Shown: positions 8,355-16,941 of the stretch, piece after piece | How the letters are laid out: each line of letters begins with the position of its first letter | How positions within the stretch are numbered: the stretch's first letter is position 1 | Assembly (NCBI GenBank): GCA_963521065.1 | Contig: CAUQTI010000015.1 | Span: 1 to 64,000, forward strand | Length of the DNA: 64,000 nucleotides | From: IOR16 sp963521065 | GTDB lineage: Bacteria > Bacillota > Clostridia > Peptostreptococcales > Anaerovoracaceae | Direction: 5' to 3' | Made by a program: the position numbers and the translations under genes | Notes under the pieces: model-generated | What the model was told of the DNA's origin: nothing | What the model saw: the letters and a program-made list of their open reading frames with translations, nothing else | The model's database searches: none

Positions 8355-9548
8355 ATGGAGAAACTCGCACTATATGGAGGTAAACCAGTCCGGGATGAAT
8401 ATTTGAATTATGGGAAGCAATATATTGATGAGGAAGATATTACTGCTGTTACAGAAGTTTTAAAAAGTGAATTTTTGACATGTGGGCCTAAGGTCAAAGA
8501 AATGGAGGACTCACTTTGTAATATTACAGGTGCTAACCATACAGTGGCGGTTTCTAATGGAACTGCCGCACTACACTTGGCTTGTATGGCAGCTGAAATA
8601 TGCTCTGGCGATGAAGTTATTGTATCTCCTATTACATTTGCTGCATCTGCTAATAGTATTAGATATTGCGGTGGAAAGCCTGTTTTTGCTGATATAGATT
8701 CTAAATCATGGGAAATTTCTCCACAATGTATTGAAGAAAAGATTACAACTAAAACAAAAGCCGTAATAGCAGTGGATTTTATGGGCCAAGCTGTTAAATT
8801 AAATGAGATTTCTAAAATTTGCAGAAAATATGGATTAATACTGATAGAGGATGCAGCACACTCTATTGGTACAAAGTACTGTGGTAAAATGGTAGGGGAC
8901 ATTGCTGATCTCACTACATTCAGTTTTCATCCAGTAAAAACAATTACTGCTGGTGAAGGTGGTGCAGTTTTAACAAATGATGAAAAAATGTATTTAAAAG
9001 TTTTAGAAGCTAGAAGTCATGGAATTACTCGTGATAAAAATCGAATGGAATATAGGCAGGAAGGTGATTGGTACTATGAACAAAAATTCTTAGGGTATAA
9101 TTATCGCATCACTGATTTACAAGCAGCGCTTTGTTGTAGTCAATTAAAAAAATTAGAAATATTTGCAGAGAGACGAAAGAAATTAGTTTCAATGTACAAT
9201 GAACAATTTCAGTCGATGCCAGGTGTTCAGATTCCACTAGAAATAGAAGATTCAGATACAGTTCGACATTTATACATGATTTGGATTGATTTAAAAAGGC
9301 TAACAGCTGATAGAAAAACAATATTCAATGCATTAAGAGCTGAGAACATAGGTGTAAATGTTCACTATATACCCGTTTATTGGTTGCCCGACTATCAGAG
9401 GTTGGGTTATGAGAAAGGGTTGTGCCCTAATGCAGAGAAGTTTTATGAAGGCGCAATTACACTTCCTTTACATTATCAGATGACTGATGATGATATTTTT
9501 GATGTTGTTTTAGCAGTTAAAAAAGTTTTATCGTATTTTGAGAAGTAA
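8355..9548 (+). CDS. pseC: UDP-4-amino-4,6-dideoxy-altrosamine transaminase, PseC
   Basis: A 397-residue DegT/DnrJ/EryC1/StrS-family PLP aminotransferase. It opens with the PseC-like LALYGGKPVRDEYLNYGKQYIDEED, has the DAAHSIG cofactor-contact motif, and carries the PLP lysine in SFHPVKT around residue 195. It aminates the 4-keto sugar made by PseB using glutamate. The stop lies four bases before the pseI start, so the genes are likely translated together. Family identity is strong from start sequence, length and neighbours. Confidence 0.92.
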   Translation: MEKLALYGGKPVRDEYLNYGKQYIDEEDITAVTEVLKSEFLTCGPKVKEMEDSLCNITGANHTVAVSNGTAALHLACMAAEICSGDEVIVSPITFAASANSIRYCGGKPVFADIDSKSWEISPQCIEEKITTKTKAVIAVDFMGQAVKLNEISKICRKYGLILIEDAAHSIGTKYCGKMVGDIADLTTFSFHPVKTITAGEGGAVLTNDEKMYLKVLEARSHGITRDKNRMEYRQEGDWYYEQKFLGYNYRITDLQAALCCSQLKKLEIFAERRKKLVSMYNEQFQSMPGVQIPLEIEDSDTVRHLYMIWIDLKRLTADRKTIFNALRAENIGVNVHYIPVYWLPDYQRLGYEKGLCPNAEKFYEGAITLPLHYQMTDDDIFDVVLAVKKVLSYFEK

Positions 9549-9552
9549 GAAC

Positions 9553-10596
9553 ATGAGAAAATTTGAAGAAATATTAAGTAAAAAAGTTTATATAATTGCA
9601 GAGATGTCAGCTAATCATGCTGGTATGCTTCAGCATGCGTTAGAAATTGTCAGGGCTGCAAAAGAGGCGGGTGCAGATTGTTTGAAAATACAGACATATA
9701 CTCCTGACACTTTAACGATTCCTTGTGAGAATGAGTATTTTAAAATAAAAGGTGGACTTTGGGATGGAAGTTCTTTGTATCATCTTTATGAAAAAGCATA
9801 TACTCCTTGGGAATGGCATAAAGAGATTAAAATGGAGTGCGAAAAAGTTGGATTGGACTTTTTATCTACCCCTTTTGACAACACAGCGGTTGATTTTTTG
9901 GAAGAACTTGGAGTCGAATTTTATAAAATTGCTTCTTTTGAACTAGTTGATATTCCTCTTATACGTTATGTAGCAAAAAAGAAAAAACCTATTATAATGT
10001 CTTGCGGGATGGCTAACGAAACGGAGATTAATGAGGCAGTTGAAGCAGCTCGTAGTGAAGGCAATGACGAAATAATTTTATTAAAGTGCTGCAGTGAGTA
10101 TCCTGCAAATTATGATGATATGAATTTAGCTACCATCCCGTATATGGCCGAAATTTTTGGGTTACCGATTGGTTTATCAGATCACTCTATGGGATACATA
10201 GCAGATGTTATAGCAGTAGCGTTAGGAGCGAGGGTTATTGAGAAACATTTTTGCATAACTAGAGATATTGAAAATCCAGACAGTAAATTTTCCATGGAAT
10301 TTGATGAATTCAAAGAGATGGTTAAGCAAGTAAGAGATGCTAAAAAGATTGTTGGATTAAGAAAATGTGAGCTAAGTGAAGCAGAGAAGGCAAGTCTGAT
10401 ATTTAGAAAATCTATTTTTGCTGTGAAAGATATAAAAGCTGGGGACATTTTTACTGAAAAAAATATTAGAGTGATACGACCAGGTTATGGAATAAAACCT
10501 AAATATTACGAAACTATTAAGGGAATGAATGCTTCAAAAGATATAAAACGTGGTGAACCCATTTCATTTGATTTAATAAACGGTGTAATTAAATGA
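9553..10596 (+). CDS. pseI: Pseudaminic acid synthase, PseI
   Basis: A 347-residue NeuB-family enzyme: a TIM-barrel (IIAEMSANHAGMLQHALEIV, then GADCLKIQTYTPDT) plus a C-terminal SAF antifreeze-like domain from about residue 285 (SIFAVKDIKAGDIFTEKNI). It condenses phosphoenolpyruvate with 2,4-diacetamido-2,4,6-trideoxy-altrose to give pseudaminic acid. The SANHxG and QTYTPDT motifs favour PseI over sialic or legionaminic acid synthases. An upstream in-frame TTG at 9538 exists, but ATG 9553 matches the family N-terminus and avoids overlap with pseC. Confidence 0.93.
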   Translation: MRKFEEILSKKVYIIAEMSANHAGMLQHALEIVRAAKEAGADCLKIQTYTPDTLTIPCENEYFKIKGGLWDGSSLYHLYEKAYTPWEWHKEIKMECEKVGLDFLSTPFDNTAVDFLEELGVEFYKIASFELVDIPLIRYVAKKKKPIIMSCGMANETEINEAVEAARSEGNDEIILLKCCSEYPANYDDMNLATIPYMAEIFGLPIGLSDHSMGYIADVIAVALGARVIEKHFCITRDIENPDSKFSMEFDEFKEMVKQVRDAKKIVGLRKCELSEAEKASLIFRKSIFAVKDIKAGDIFTEKNIRVIRPGYGIKPKYYETIKGMNASKDIKRGEPISFDLINGVIK

Positions 10597-10620
10597 CAAA
10601 TTAAAAGTAAGGGGGCTTTT

Positions 10621-11688
10621 ATGATAGCGTTTAGGGTAGATGCTAATGATAAGGTTGGGATGGGGCATTTAATGAGAAGTGTTGCTATTGCACAGGAATT
10701 AAAAGAATTGGGTGCTCAGGTTATTTTTGTGACTTCTGATTTAAGTTCAAAAGTTTATTTGGATAGTTTCAATATTAATTCTTTACAGCTTAATTCTAAG
10801 TGGGACAATCTAGATGGAGAAGTTGCACAAATAGTTGATGTTATTAGGGCTAAGCAAATATCATTATTGGTAATTGATAGTTACCAAGTAACGAAAAATT
10901 ATTTGGATAAGATGATACAATATACAACGATTGCATATATTGATGATTTTGCAAATCAGATATGGCCTACTGATATTATAATAAATTATAATGTTTCAGC
11001 ATCGGAGCAATGGTATAAGCGGAATTATAAAGAAAAAAAGATTTTAGTAGGACCTTATTATGTACCTTTAAGAAAAGAGTTTCGCAACATAAAAATAAAT
11101 CCATTAAGATTTGAAGTAAATGATATATTTATCTCAACGGGAAGTACTGATTTATATAATTTTGCAGTGCAATTTTTAAATATAGCTTTGAGAAGAGAAG
11201 ATACTAGGAAACTACGGTACCATCTTATTATAGGTAAATATTTTCAAAAAATAGAACAGTTGCAACTTATTAAAGAAGAAAATGAAAATGTGTATTTATA
11301 TAAAAATGTAGAATCTATAAGTACAATTATGAGTAAATGTGACGTGGCAATTTCTGCTGCAGGGTCGACATTATATGAACTATGCGCTTGTGGTGTTCCT
11401 ACAATAACCTTTAGCTTTGCAGACAATCAAATTTTGCCAAGGACTATTTTCGGGAAAAAGAATATTATGATAGATTGCGGTGATTTTAGAGAAGAACACG
11501 AGACTTGTATAGATAATATTATAGATGCTATTCATATGTTGCAATCGCTAGTATTAAGAAATACGTTGAGAGAAAAAGGTAGAAGGTTAGTTGCAGGAGG
11601 AGAGGGTGCGCTAGAATTGGCAAAACGTCTTAAAGATAAATTGGAAACGGAGGACATGAATCATGAATGCAAACATTTTGATGGATGA
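10621..11688 (+). CDS. pseG: UDP-2,4-diacetamido-2,4,6-trideoxy-altrose hydrolase, PseG
   Basis: A 355-residue GT-B-fold nucleotide-sugar hydrolase with the N-terminal GMGHLMR motif (GxGHxxR, residues 13-19), whose His is catalytic in PseG. A C-terminal UDP-binding region (ISAAGSTLYELCACGVPTI) follows near residue 245. It removes UDP to release the free sugar for PseI. It has no fused acetyltransferase domain, which fits the separate PseH-like gene at 276. A strong AGGGGG precedes the ATG. It overlaps the next gene by 26 bases, implying coupled translation. Confidence 0.92.
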   Translation: MIAFRVDANDKVGMGHLMRSVAIAQELKELGAQVIFVTSDLSSKVYLDSFNINSLQLNSKWDNLDGEVAQIVDVIRAKQISLLVIDSYQVTKNYLDKMIQYTTIAYIDDFANQIWPTDIIINYNVSASEQWYKRNYKEKKILVGPYYVPLRKEFRNIKINPLRFEVNDIFISTGSTDLYNFAVQFLNIALRREDTRKLRYHLIIGKYFQKIEQLQLIKEENENVYLYKNVESISTIMSKCDVAISAAGSTLYELCACGVPTITFSFADNQILPRTIFGKKNIMIDCGDFREEHETCIDNIIDAIHMLQSLVLRNTLREKGRRLVAGGEGALELAKRLKDKLETEDMNHECKHFDG

Positions 11689-12439
11689 TATTATAGAACA
11701 ATTACAGATAGAAGCTGGAGATATTGTAATGGTTGCTTCAGATATTGTTAGATTATGGGCGGAATATAGAAGAGCTCATGGTTCGTTTTCACCAGAAGAT
11801 TTAATTCGAAGCATATTAAATAAAGTTACACAAGAAGGAACCGTTTTATTTCCTACATATAGTTGGGATTTTTGTCATGGAAAAGGTTTTAATTATTATA
11901 AAACAGCCCCTATGACAGGGGGACTTGGAAAAATTGCATTAGGAATGGAAGGGTTTATTCGAACGAGACATCCTATTTACTCTTTTGCTGCTTGGGGAAA
12001 GGATAAGGATCTATTGTATAGTATGGATAATATTAGCTCGTTTGGAGAGGATTCGCCATTTGGTTATATGCATAAAAAAAATGGTAAAAATCTTTTTATA
12101 GGAGTTCCTTTCATAAAAAGTCTTTCTTTTGTACATTATGTTGAAGAGCAAATAAACGTACCATATCGTTATCATAAAAATTTTACTGGAGAGTATGTGG
12201 ATCGGTTTGGAAGTTGTATGGAAAAAACATACTCTATGTATGTAAGGAATCTTGATATGAATATGCTACAACTGGATGCGGTTGAATCATTTATGGAGAA
12301 CATTGTACGACAAAAATTATATTTTTATAAAACAGAATTTAAGATTTTGAATTTTTTTGAAATCTATAAGATTGTAAGTGCAGATATACGAGAAAATCGA
12401 AGTAGGAATTTAGTTAGCTATATTGGACAGGAGGAATAG
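11663..12439 (+). CDS. AAC(3)-family acyltransferase homologue
   Basis: A 258-residue relative of aminoglycoside 3-N-acetyltransferases. Visible family signatures are HGSFSPEDLI, FPTYSWDF and RTRHPIYSFAAWG (the R-HP-S-A-G block), followed by DSPFGYMH. Many members of this family have nothing to do with antibiotic resistance and sit in sugar biosynthesis loci, where they acylate amino sugars. Its overlap with pseG strongly suggests it acts on pseudaminic acid or an intermediate, perhaps installing a non-acetyl N-acyl group. I would not call this an antibiotic resistance gene. Fold assignment is good; substrate is inferred. Confidence 0.78.
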   Translation: MNANILMDDIIEQLQIEAGDIVMVASDIVRLWAEYRRAHGSFSPEDLIRSILNKVTQEGTVLFPTYSWDFCHGKGFNYYKTAPMTGGLGKIALGMEGFIRTRHPIYSFAAWGKDKDLLYSMDNISSFGEDSPFGYMHKKNGKNLFIGVPFIKSLSFVHYVEEQINVPYRYHKNFTGEYVDRFGSCMEKTYSMYVRNLDMNMLQLDAVESFMENIVRQKLYFYKTEFKILNFFEIYKIVSADIRENRSRNLVSYIGQEE

Positions 12440-12444
12440 GTAAT

Positions 12445-13734
12445 ATGGAAGATTTTCTTGATGTTGGCCAACAAATGTATCATTTAGCAACAAGATTATA
12501 TCCAATTTGTAGAAGCATAACCGGAAATGGCGTAAGAGAAAGTTTAAGGATATTAAACGATATTTGTGAAATGGAAGTAATTGAAGTACCGTCAGGAACG
12601 GAAGTTTTTGACTGGACTGTACCTAAAGAATGGAATATAACAGAAGCATATATAGAGACATTAGCTGGAGAAAGAGTAATTGACTTTAAGCAAAGCAATT
12701 TACATGTAGTAGGATATTCGCTACCAGTTGATAAAATCATTTCAAGAGAAGAACTTTATTCTATTATTTATGTTGATGATAAACTAGTAGATGCTATACC
12801 ATATGTGACATCTTACTATAAGGAACGTTATGGATTTTGTATGAGTAAGAGGCAAAAGGAGAATTTAAAAGAGGATAAGTACCATATTGTCATTAAAAGT
12901 GAAATGAAAAATGGATATCTAACATACGGAGAAATTAAAATTCCTGGAGAATCTGAGCAAGAAGTGTTTTTATCAACATATGTTTGTCACCCTTCAATGG
13001 CCAATAATGAATTATCGGGACCGTGTTTAGCTATTTACTTGGCAAAAGAATTAAAAAAGCTTATACATAGGCGTTATAGTTACAGAATTATTTTTATACC
13101 AGAAACTATTGGATCAATTACATATTTAAGCAAAAATTATTTAGAGATGAGACAGCGTACTGTAGCAGGTTTCAATATATCTTGTGTTGGTGATGATAGA
13201 ACTTATTCTTACATTGCGTCAAGATACGGTAATACGTTAGCAGATAGAGCGGCAAAAAATGTTTTAAAATTTCATTACCCTGAATATAAAGAATATTCTT
13301 TTTTAGAGAGAGGCTCGGATGAACGTCAATATTGTGCACCAGGTATTGATTTACCTTTATGTGGTATATGCAGATCAAAATATGGTGAATATCCAGAGTA
13401 TCATACTTCAAGGGATGATCTTACGCTTATTTCCGCAGGTGGTTTGGCGGGGGCTTTTGAGGTGTATTGGAAAATACTAATGGCTTTGGAAAACAATTTC
13501 GTTTATACGAATGTGTATTTATGCGAACCTCAACTTGGAAAGCGTGGGTTATACCCAAGTGTAAGTAAAAGAGGTATTTATGATAAGGTTAAAGCATTAA
13601 CAAACTTTATTGCATATGCTGATGGAAATCAAGACTTAATACAGATGAGTGATATTATAAATGTACCTATGGATGAATTGATAGTTATAGCAGAAAAGTT
13701 GGAGCGTAACGGTATAATAAGAAAGTTGTCATGA
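12445..13734 (+). CDS. DUF4910/aminopeptidase-like (M28-type fold) protein
   Basis: A 429-residue cytoplasmic protein. The N-terminal 60 residues (YPICRSITGNGVRESL) and the metal-site-like blocks CHPSMANNELSGP (around residue 178), RGSDERQYCAPG and YGEYPEYHTSRDD match the DUF4910/DUF2172 aminopeptidase-like family, with a C-terminal winged-helix-like tail. These proteins recur in polysaccharide and nonulosonate loci and are predicted zinc-dependent hydrolases. It lies five bases after the AAC(3)-like gene. A plausible but unproven role is removing an acyl or aminoacyl group from an amino sugar before re-acylation. Confidence 0.75.
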   Translation: MEDFLDVGQQMYHLATRLYPICRSITGNGVRESLRILNDICEMEVIEVPSGTEVFDWTVPKEWNITEAYIETLAGERVIDFKQSNLHVVGYSLPVDKIISREELYSIIYVDDKLVDAIPYVTSYYKERYGFCMSKRQKENLKEDKYHIVIKSEMKNGYLTYGEIKIPGESEQEVFLSTYVCHPSMANNELSGPCLAIYLAKELKKLIHRRYSYRIIFIPETIGSITYLSKNYLEMRQRTVAGFNISCVGDDRTYSYIASRYGNTLADRAAKNVLKFHYPEYKEYSFLERGSDERQYCAPGIDLPLCGICRSKYGEYPEYHTSRDDLTLISAGGLAGAFEVYWKILMALENNFVYTNVYLCEPQLGKRGLYPSVSKRGIYDKVKALTNFIAYADGNQDLIQMSDIINVPMDELIVIAEKLERNGIIRKLS

Positions 13735-13754
13735 GTATGTAGGAGGAGCAACAG

Positions 13755-14432
13755 TTGTATTATGAAGATAATATGTGGGTGATTTGTAAAGAAGGCATGG
13801 ATGATTATAAAATTTTTCCAAGGGATAAAAGCAATATAGGAAGTTATATTAAAATACCTGCATTTGTTAACGGACATGCCATAAAAAAAATAGATGACAG
13901 AGCATTTTTTAATTGTGACAAGTTAAAAATTTTAGAAATTGAAAATGGTATTATTGAAATTGGTAATAGTGTTTTTGGTAATTGTACTGCTTTACGTATA
14001 GTAAACTTGCCGACTAGCATGAAGAAAATTCAAAAATGGGCGTTCTCATATTGCGAATCCTTGGAACAGCTCATTTGTTCTGATAATATGAGTGAGATTT
14101 GTGGATATGCATTTTATAGATGTCTCAATTTGAAAGAAATAAAGCTTAATGAAGGACTGAAAGCTATAGGGGATTACGCATTTTCAGAGTGTGAAAATAT
14201 AAAGAATATAAGATTACCAAGTACACTGCGTGGAATAGGTATGAAGGCATTTGCAGGATGTAAATCATTGAATTGTGTTGAATTTCGCGAGGGAATAAGG
14301 AATGTAGGAACTTATATGTTTCAAGAATGTAGGGACTTAGAGAAAGTACTTCTAACAAAGAGCATTAAGGGAATTGGCAGTGCTGCCTTTGATGGATGCT
14401 TAAAATTGGATAAGTTGGAAGTACGGTTATAG
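13755..14432 (+). CDS. Cytoplasmic BspA-type leucine-rich-repeat protein
   Basis: A 225-residue protein of about seven LRR_5 (BspA/TpLRR) repeats of roughly 23 residues, each carrying an A/V-F-x-x-C-x-x-L core such as AFFNCDKL, AFYRCLNL, AFSECENI and AFAGCKSL. There is no signal peptide, so unlike most BspA proteins it should stay inside the cell. The start is a TTG with AGGAGG eight bases upstream. Its place in the middle of a metabolic operon suggests a scaffold or assembly role, but nothing in the sequence proves this. Confidence 0.8.
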   Translation: MYYEDNMWVICKEGMDDYKIFPRDKSNIGSYIKIPAFVNGHAIKKIDDRAFFNCDKLKILEIENGIIEIGNSVFGNCTALRIVNLPTSMKKIQKWAFSYCESLEQLICSDNMSEICGYAFYRCLNLKEIKLNEGLKAIGDYAFSECENIKNIRLPSTLRGIGMKAFAGCKSLNCVEFREGIRNVGTYMFQECRDLEKVLLTKSIKGIGSAAFDGCLKLDKLEVRL

Positions 14433-14455
14433 AGTTTTATAAGGGTGAGTAAAAG

Positions 14456-15112
14456 TTGAAGATAAAATCATTTCTAACACCATTGATAGGGTCAAATATG
14501 TATGTTATTGCAAGCAGGGAACACGGAATTATTGTTGATCCATATTTTTCGCAAGAAAGCCTTAAGTGGGTAGAAACTCAAGTTAAAAATGTTGACTATA
14601 TCTTTTTAACTCATGAGCATTTTGATCATACAAGTGGAGTTGAGTCATTTAAGAAAATATATGGGAGTCAAATTGTATGCAGTAGATTATGTGAGCAAGT
14701 CATAATAAGAGATAAAACTAGACTACATCGGGAGTGTGATATATTACTAAAAATGAGCATGAAGAAGTCTTTAAGCTTAGATCCATTAAATAATTTTAAT
14801 GCAGATATTGTATTTCAAGGAGAAACTGCATTTATTTGGGAGAATCACAATCTTATTTTCTTTGAAACCCCAGGCCATTCAATGGGGAGCAGTTGTATGT
14901 TGGTTGATAAAGCGTATTTATTTGTTGGGGATACTTTATTGAGTGATAAATTCACTATTACTAAATTTCCAGGAGGTAATGATAAGCTTTTAGAAGAGAT
15001 AACAATTCCACTTTTGAAAAAATTTAGGAAAAATATCTTAGTTTTTCCGGGACATGGAATTCAATTTTATTTAAAAGACGTTATATTTAGACAATGGAGG
15101 AATAAAAAATGA
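14456..15112 (+). CDS. Metallo-beta-lactamase-fold hydrolase
   Basis: A 218-residue glyoxalase II-like metallo-hydrolase. The HxHxDH zinc motif is seen as THEHFDHTSG near residue 45, followed by TPGHSMGS, a metal-bridging Asp in FVGDTLL, and a final FPGHG. These enzymes cleave thioesters and related bonds. The stop codon overlaps the start of the acyl carrier protein gene by four bases (ATGA), suggesting it acts on an ACP thioester as a hydrolase or editing enzyme. The start is a TTG preceded by GGTGAG. Confidence 0.85.
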   Translation: MKIKSFLTPLIGSNMYVIASREHGIIVDPYFSQESLKWVETQVKNVDYIFLTHEHFDHTSGVESFKKIYGSQIVCSRLCEQVIIRDKTRLHRECDILLKMSMKKSLSLDPLNNFNADIVFQGETAFIWENHNLIFFETPGHSMGSSCMLVDKAYLFVGDTLLSDKFTITKFPGGNDKLLEEITIPLLKKFRKNILVFPGHGIQFYLKDVIFRQWRNKK

Positions 15113-15345
15113 CAAATTTAGAAAAGTACACGAATATATTTAAGGAGGCCTTTGGCATCAACGAAAGTCAAGCTGTGGCTCTGAAGTTTCAAGATATCTC
15201 AGAATGGGACTCTGTGGGGCATATGACTTTAGTGGCGATGCTAGAAGAAGCATTTGACATTATGCTAGATACGGATGATATTATTGATTTAGCATCATTC
15301 GATATTGGGAAAGAAATTTTAGCGAAGTATGATGTAGTGATATAG
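15109..15345 (+). CDS. Acyl carrier protein
   Basis: A 78-residue acidic helical protein with the phosphopantetheine site WDSVGHMTLV; Ser35 is the expected attachment residue. It is not the fatty-acid ACP by context: it lies in a glycan island between a metallo-hydrolase and an SDR reductase and far from fab genes. It likely carries the acyl group that is loaded by the AMP ligase at 19,706 and reduced or transferred by the neighbours. Confidence 0.9.
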   Translation: MTNLEKYTNIFKEAFGINESQAVALKFQDISEWDSVGHMTLVAMLEEAFDIMLDTDDIIDLASFDIGKEILAKYDVVI

Positions 15346-15353
15346 GTGTATAA

Positions 15354-16115
15354 ATGTTAGAGGGTAAAAATGTAATAATAACTGGATCAAATCGTGGAAT
15401 TGGAAATGCAATTGTTAAGACTTTTGCGAAACAGGGTGCCAATATTTGGGCTTGTGCCCGACAATATAATTCTCAATTTGAAGAAGAAATGGAAAGCCTT
15501 GCATTGGAGTGCAATACAAAGATACAACCTATCTATTTTGATTTAAATAAAAGTGAAGAGATAAGAGCTGCAGTAAAAGAAATAAGGAAAGAGAAGAAAC
15601 CTATAAATACCTTAGTGACTGCAGCTGGAGTGAATTCTGAGTATCGTCGCTTTCAAATGATAACTATGGATAATTATAAACATCTTCTTCAGAGTAATTT
15701 TTTAGGGCATCTGGAGCTTACACAACTAATCTCAAGAATGATGATTCAACAGCGGAATGGGAGTATTATCCATTTATCAAGTATTGCAGGTACTGATGGT
15801 TTTTTTGCAAGCTGTGATTATGTGGCTAGTAAGGCTGCCATTATGGGAGCGACTGTACAGCAAGCAAGAGAGCTAGGAATGTTTGGAATTAGGGTCAATC
15901 ATATAGCGCCTGGTATAACTGAGACTGAGATGCTAAACCAGGGGAAAAAGGAAATGTTGAACAGCATTATTCCTGCAATTATGCTTGGGCGTTTTGCCAA
16001 ACCACAAGAAATTGCTAATGCAGCACTATTTCTTGCCTCTGATTTGTCAACATATATAACGGCTCAAGAAATTCGTGTAGACGGAGGATGTAATCCACCT
16101 AGAGCAAATTGGTGA
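15354..16115 (+). CDS. SDR-family reductase (FabG-like)
   Basis: A 253-residue classical short-chain dehydrogenase. The cofactor motif GSNRGIG is at residues 11-17, followed by the TAAG structural motif, the catalytic Ser in HLSSIAG, and YVASK (YxxxK). The C-terminal DGG end (VDGGCNPP) fits the FabG group. It probably reduces a beta-keto or alpha-hydroxy-keto group. Next to an ACP and two transketolases, reduction of a carboligation product is a reasonable reading, but the substrate is unknown. Confidence 0.87.
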   Translation: MLEGKNVIITGSNRGIGNAIVKTFAKQGANIWACARQYNSQFEEEMESLALECNTKIQPIYFDLNKSEEIRAAVKEIRKEKKPINTLVTAAGVNSEYRRFQMITMDNYKHLLQSNFLGHLELTQLISRMMIQQRNGSIIHLSSIAGTDGFFASCDYVASKAAIMGATVQQARELGMFGIRVNHIAPGITETEMLNQGKKEMLNSIIPAIMLGRFAKPQEIANAALFLASDLSTYITAQEIRVDGGCNPPRANW

Positions 16116-16131
16116 GATAAAGAGGAATTTT

Positions 16132-16941
16132 ATGAATAATAAGCTTACTTTAATTTCTAGAGAAATGCGTTTAAATATACTAAAAATGTCATATAACTGT
16201 GGAAATATGGGAGCACATTTAGGCGGTAGTATGTCTTGTGTTGAAATATTGGCTGTTCTTTACTCTAAGTTTTTAAGAATGGATAAAGAAAATCCTTATT
16301 GGGAAGAACGAGATCGGTTTATTATGAGTAAAGCACATGCCGTTATGGCACAGTATGCGGCATTAAGACAGATTGGTTTTCTTTCTGATGATGATTTAGA
16401 TCATGCGATGACATCTGGGTCTATATTACTAAAACATCCAAAGATGAACATTACGTATGGTATTGAATTTTCTGGGGGGAGTTTAGGCCAAGGGTTGTCA
16501 CTTGGCGTAGGAACTGCGATTGCGTTAAAAAGAAAAGGATTAATACATTCAAAAGTATACGTATTAGTAGGTGATGGTGAGTGTGATGAAGGATCAATAT
16601 GGGAGGCGGCAGCATTAGCTGGGCATAGAAAACTGAATAACTTGGTTGTTATAGTAGATTGTAATCGTTTACAAAATGATGGAACAACCGATCAAATTTT
16701 AGATAAAGGTAGTTTAGAATTAAGGTGGAAATCATTTGGTTTTATAACTTGTACTGTTGATGGTCACAGTTTAACAGAATTAGAAGAGGCTTTTTCAACA
16801 CAGTATCAAGAGAGCCCGCTCGCAATATTAGCGAATACGGTTAAGGGGAAAGGTGTTTCTTTTGCAGAAAATGTAGTAGAATGGCATGCGTCTACTTTAA
16901 CTAAGCAGTTATATGAACAGGCATTGGAGGAACTGAGTTGA
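16132..16941 (+). CDS. Transketolase N-terminal subunit, pair 1
   Basis: A 269-residue protein equal to the thiamine-diphosphate-binding half of transketolase. The ThDP/metal motif GDGECDEGSIWEAA and the substrate-channel histidines in MGAHLGGS, KAHA and EWHAST are visible. Two positions differ from the usual sequence: KAHA in place of KGHA/KGHG, and KHP in place of GHP before the GGSLGQG block. The partner C-terminal half overlaps it by four bases (TTGA). It should form a two-subunit enzyme transferring a two-carbon ketol unit. The altered residues and the duplicate pair downstream suggest a specialised substrate. Confidence 0.9.
   Translation: MNNKLTLISREMRLNILKMSYNCGNMGAHLGGSMSCVEILAVLYSKFLRMDKENPYWEERDRFIMSKAHAVMAQYAALRQIGFLSDDDLDHAMTSGSILLKHPKMNITYGIEFSGGSLGQGLSLGVGTAIALKRKGLIHSKVYVLVGDGECDEGSIWEAAALAGHRKLNNLVVIVDCNRLQNDGTTDQILDKGSLELRWKSFGFITCTVDGHSLTELEEAFSTQYQESPLAILANTVKGKGVSFAENVVEWHASTLTKQLYEQALEELS

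Noticed and set aside
11663..12439. Reading the AAC(3)-like gene as an aminoglycoside resistance gene
   Set aside because: It overlaps pseG and lies within a sugar pathway; AAC(3)-fold proteins are common in such loci and context points to sugar acylation.
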